A DNA stretch of 44,058 nucleotides, from contig SEFZ01000036.1 of the NCBI GenBank assembly GCA_004173185.1, forward strand, positions 1 to 44,058. Reading direction: 5' to 3'. A program made the position numbers and the translations under genes. Every line of letters starts with the position of its first letter. The stretch's first letter is position 1. Below the pieces are notes generated by a model. That model was given only the letters and a program-made list of their open reading frames with translations, was not told the DNA's origin and ran no database searches. Positions 42,087 to 44,058 of the stretch are shown piece after piece. The DNA comes from Sphingomonadales bacterium. GTDB taxonomy: Bacteria > Pseudomonadota > Alphaproteobacteria > Sphingomonadales > Sphingomonadaceae.

Positions 42087-44058
42087 TCAGAAGGCGGCGT
42101 CGAACGTCAGGCGGATCGTCAGCGGCCGGACGGGCACGGCCTGTGGCTCGGACAGCTGGTAGGGCGAACCGATGCCGTAGCGGATGCCGGAGGCGTCGAA
42201 CGGGTTTGAAATGCGCAGGGTGGCCGCCCGGCGGTCGTCGCCGAGCCGTGCGGTCAGCTCGGAGCGCAGATAGCCGCCCTGCGGCACATCCAGCATCGGA
42301 CCGACGCCCAGCCGGGAATGGCCGATGTAGCGAAAGTCGGCGCCCAGTCGCAGTGGCAGGGTCGCGATCTGTCCCGCTTCCCAGTCCAGGCTCAACTGGG
42401 CGCCCACCGGGGCGACGTTGGGAATGTCGGTCGTGCCGCCGCCGATGGTGCTGAACCGTGTCCGGGTCAGGCTGCTTTCGTTGAGGAACAGGCCGCCGGA
42501 TAGTTCGAGCTTCTGCGTCGGTCGCCAGGCGGCCTTCAGGGAAATGAAGTGGATAATGCCGTCACCCACGTTGTCGGTGACCAGATCGCCGCCCTCGGTG
42601 ACGATGTCGGCCTGAACGTCGCGCCAGTCCATCCACCCGGCCGAGAGCTCGCCGGAGAGCCCGTTCCAGCTTTCCCGTGTCCGGGCGCCGAGTTCCAGCA
42701 GAGTGACCTGATCGCCCTGATAGCGCGCAAAGGCGCCCCCCGCCTCATTGACCCCGGCGGGTCGCACCGCCTGCTCGAACCGGCCGAAGAGGGTGATCGC
42801 GGGCGAAACGTCCCATCGGGCCGAAAGACTGGGCGTCAGGCGGTAGGTGGTCCCCCGGTGGTCACGGCCGATCCTCAGGTCGACGACGACATCGTGGATG
42901 TCGCTGTCGATGCGAACCGCGGACAGGCGCGCGCCGAGGGCGAGGCGCCAGTCCGGCGTCGGGGCGAAAGCGGCCTCGCCGAAGGCCGCAGCCTCGGCGA
43001 ACGTGCGTTTCAGGTCCGCGCCCACGATCGAAGTGTCTGTGGGCGAGATCGTCAGGCGGCGACGTTCGACAAGGGTTTCACCGACCGCGATGGTCCCGCC
43101 ACCGGACCAGGTCCAGTTATCGCCGATGCTCATCTCGAGGCGCGTTTCGGAGGCGACGGCGAGGATGCTCTGGCGTCGATCAACGACGGCGGAGACGGGA
43201 TCTCCAGGCTGGCTGGCGTCGAACCGCTCGTTCAGTTCCTGTCGAGAGACGCTTGTGGCCGAGACCAACGTCGCCACGCCCAACTGTCGGCGGGCGGTGA
43301 GGCCCGCGATGGCGATCGTGCTCTCATAAGGTTCCAGCACCCGGCTGGGGCGGCTGAAGGCCACGCCGTCCGCCGAGACGTTCTGGGCGTCATCCGCCGA
43401 TACGCGCTGGGCCAGTCCGACCAGGTCGACCGTCCAGATCTCATTGGTCCAGCGCAGGGCCGCCCGCGCTCCGACGGTATCGACCCCGTCCGTCTGGTGC
43501 AGACCCTGCATCGGGCTGTCCAGGAAACCGCCGTCGTGACGGGCGTAAGCGACGATACGCGCCGCGGCCTGATTTCCCATCGGGCGATTGAGCACCAGTG
43601 CTGTCTCGCCGCTTTCGGCCCCGCCCGATGTCGCGCCGACCCCGATGGTCAGTCGCGCGGAGGTTTCGAACAGGGAGGGCGGCTCGGGCTGGATTCTGAG
43701 CACGCCACCGATGGAGCCTGCGCCGAAACGCGTGCCTTGCGGGCCCTCGAAAACCTCGATCCGGCGGACGTCGATGAGCGCCAGATCCGGATCCGGCGAG
43801 CCGTAGCTGAGCCGCAGGTCGCCAAGATACTGACCGACGGTGGCCTGCAGGGGGCCGTTCATGGCCGAGTCCGCCAGTCCGCGCACGAACAGCTTGTTGC
43901 GCCCCAGTCCCTGACGGGTGGAGTCCACGGTGGCGGACAGGTCGGCGACGGCCTCGCTGGCGGCCGATCCCTCGACCCGGTACAGCGCGCCGGGGGTGAT
44001 CAGGCTGCGTCCTCCGCCGTCGTGAAGGCCGACAGGCGGGACGGCGGAGGACGCAGCC
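42087..44058 (-). CDS. TonB-dependent receptor (5' end outside the window)
   Basis: The frame is open from the window edge. It shows a plug domain (LIDVRRIEVFEGPQGTRFGAGSIGG near 43720-43790) followed by many amphipathic beta strands and a C-terminal Phe (TFDAAF). It takes up iron chelates, vitamins or sugars across the outer membrane using TonB energy; the ligand cannot be told. The GTG at 43928 is internal: reading on upstream gives more in-frame receptor-like sequence (VEGSAASEAVADLSATVD), so the real start is beyond 44058. Confidence 0.88.
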   Translation of the reverse strand, partial: AASSAVPPVGLHDGGGRSLITPGALYRVEGSAASEAVADLSATVDSTRQGLGRNKLFVRGLADSAMNGPLQATVGQYLGDLRLSYGSPDPDLALIDVRRIEVFEGPQGTRFGAGSIGGVLRIQPEPPSLFETSARLTIGVGATSGGAESGETALVLNRPMGNQAAARIVAYARHDGGFLDSPMQGLHQTDGVDTVGARAALRWTNEIWTVDLVGLAQRVSADDAQNVSADGVAFSRPSRVLEPYESTIAIAGLTARRQLGVATLVSATSVSRQELNERFDASQPGDPVSAVVDRRQSILAVASETRLEMSIGDNWTWSGGGTIAVGETLVERRRLTISPTDTSIVGADLKRTFAEAAAFGEAAFAPTPDWRLALGARLSAVRIDSDIHDVVVDLRIGRDHRGTTYRLTPSLSARWDVSPAITLFGRFEQAVRPAGVNEAGGAFARYQGDQVTLLELGARTRESWNGLSGELSAGWMDWRDVQADIVTEGGDLVTDNVGDGIIHFISLKAAWRPTQKLELSGGLFLNESSLTRTRFSTIGGGTTDIPNVAPVGAQLSLDWEAGQIATLPLRLGADFRYIGHSRLGVGPMLDVPQGGYLRSELTARLGDDRRAATLRISNPFDASGIRYGIGSPYQLSEPQAVPVRPLTIRLTFDAAF
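44003..44058. repeat. Perfect 19-bp inverted repeat at the window edge
   Basis: GGCTGCGTCCTCCGCCGTC (44003-44021) and its exact complement (44040-44058) are separated by 18 bp. The right arm ends at the last base of the window, so the repeat may be longer. It lies inside the receptor coding frame, where a perfect 19-bp repeat is unexpected. Confidence 0.7.

Overview
The window is high-GC alphaproteobacterial chromosome carrying a 27.1 kb integrated mobilizable element. The flanks (UbiD decarboxylase, PmbA/TldD protease, DUF4170, DUF3297, Pr6Pr and MAPEG membrane proteins, exported M14 and M28 peptidases, a TonB-dependent receptor) look like a member of the Caulobacteraceae, probably Brevundimonas. 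That assignment is inference from gene content and protein style, not a database match.

Left flank (1-13712): ordinary chromosomal genes, mostly on the minus strand, in several short operons with ATGA-type overlaps. They are housekeeping or envelope functions. The plus-strand M28 peptidase ends 10 bp before the 5' half of a tRNA-Leu(UAA) gene.

Element (13743-40888): a tyrosine recombinase at the left end has inserted the element into the anticodon loop of the host tRNA-Leu(UAA). The 5' half of the tRNA lies at 13713-13751 and the 3' half at 40891-40943, and the two share only a 9-bp direct repeat, GACTTAAAA. Neither junction rebuilds the tRNA, so the host gene is broken. Directly behind the integrase the element carries a different, complete tRNA-Leu(UAA) (15203-15515). 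Its anticodon loop is interrupted by a 227-nt group I intron placed after U34. The element therefore appears to destroy one tRNA-Leu(UAA) and bring a replacement. The intron splits, at the DNA level, the same anticodon-loop sequence the integrase uses as its target. Splicing would restore the normal tRNA. This is the most striking feature of the window.

The rest of the element is modular. There are two small minus-strand genes with a hairpin-rich 3' end, and a Fic protein behind six copies of an operator half-site. A mobilization module holds a TraG/VirD4 coupling protein, a long hairpin array, MobC and a relaxase, with no mating-pore genes. A four-gene defence operon encodes a ribbon-helix-helix protein, a separate adenine methyltransferase, an Eco57I-like fused restriction-methylase and an AAA_13/RloC-PrrC-like ATPase with a possible anticodon-nuclease signature. 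A complete ABC-type tripartite efflux operon (adaptor, double ATPase, two permeases, outer-membrane factor) is controlled by a divergent TetR/CerR-type repressor. ArdA antirestriction protein and a small partner gene close the element.

Right flank (40944-44058): the chromosome resumes with an ada-like gene whose 3' part is missing exactly at the tRNA 3' end, an outer-membrane beta-barrel protein and a TonB-dependent receptor running off the window. A perfect 19-bp inverted repeat ends at the last base of the window.
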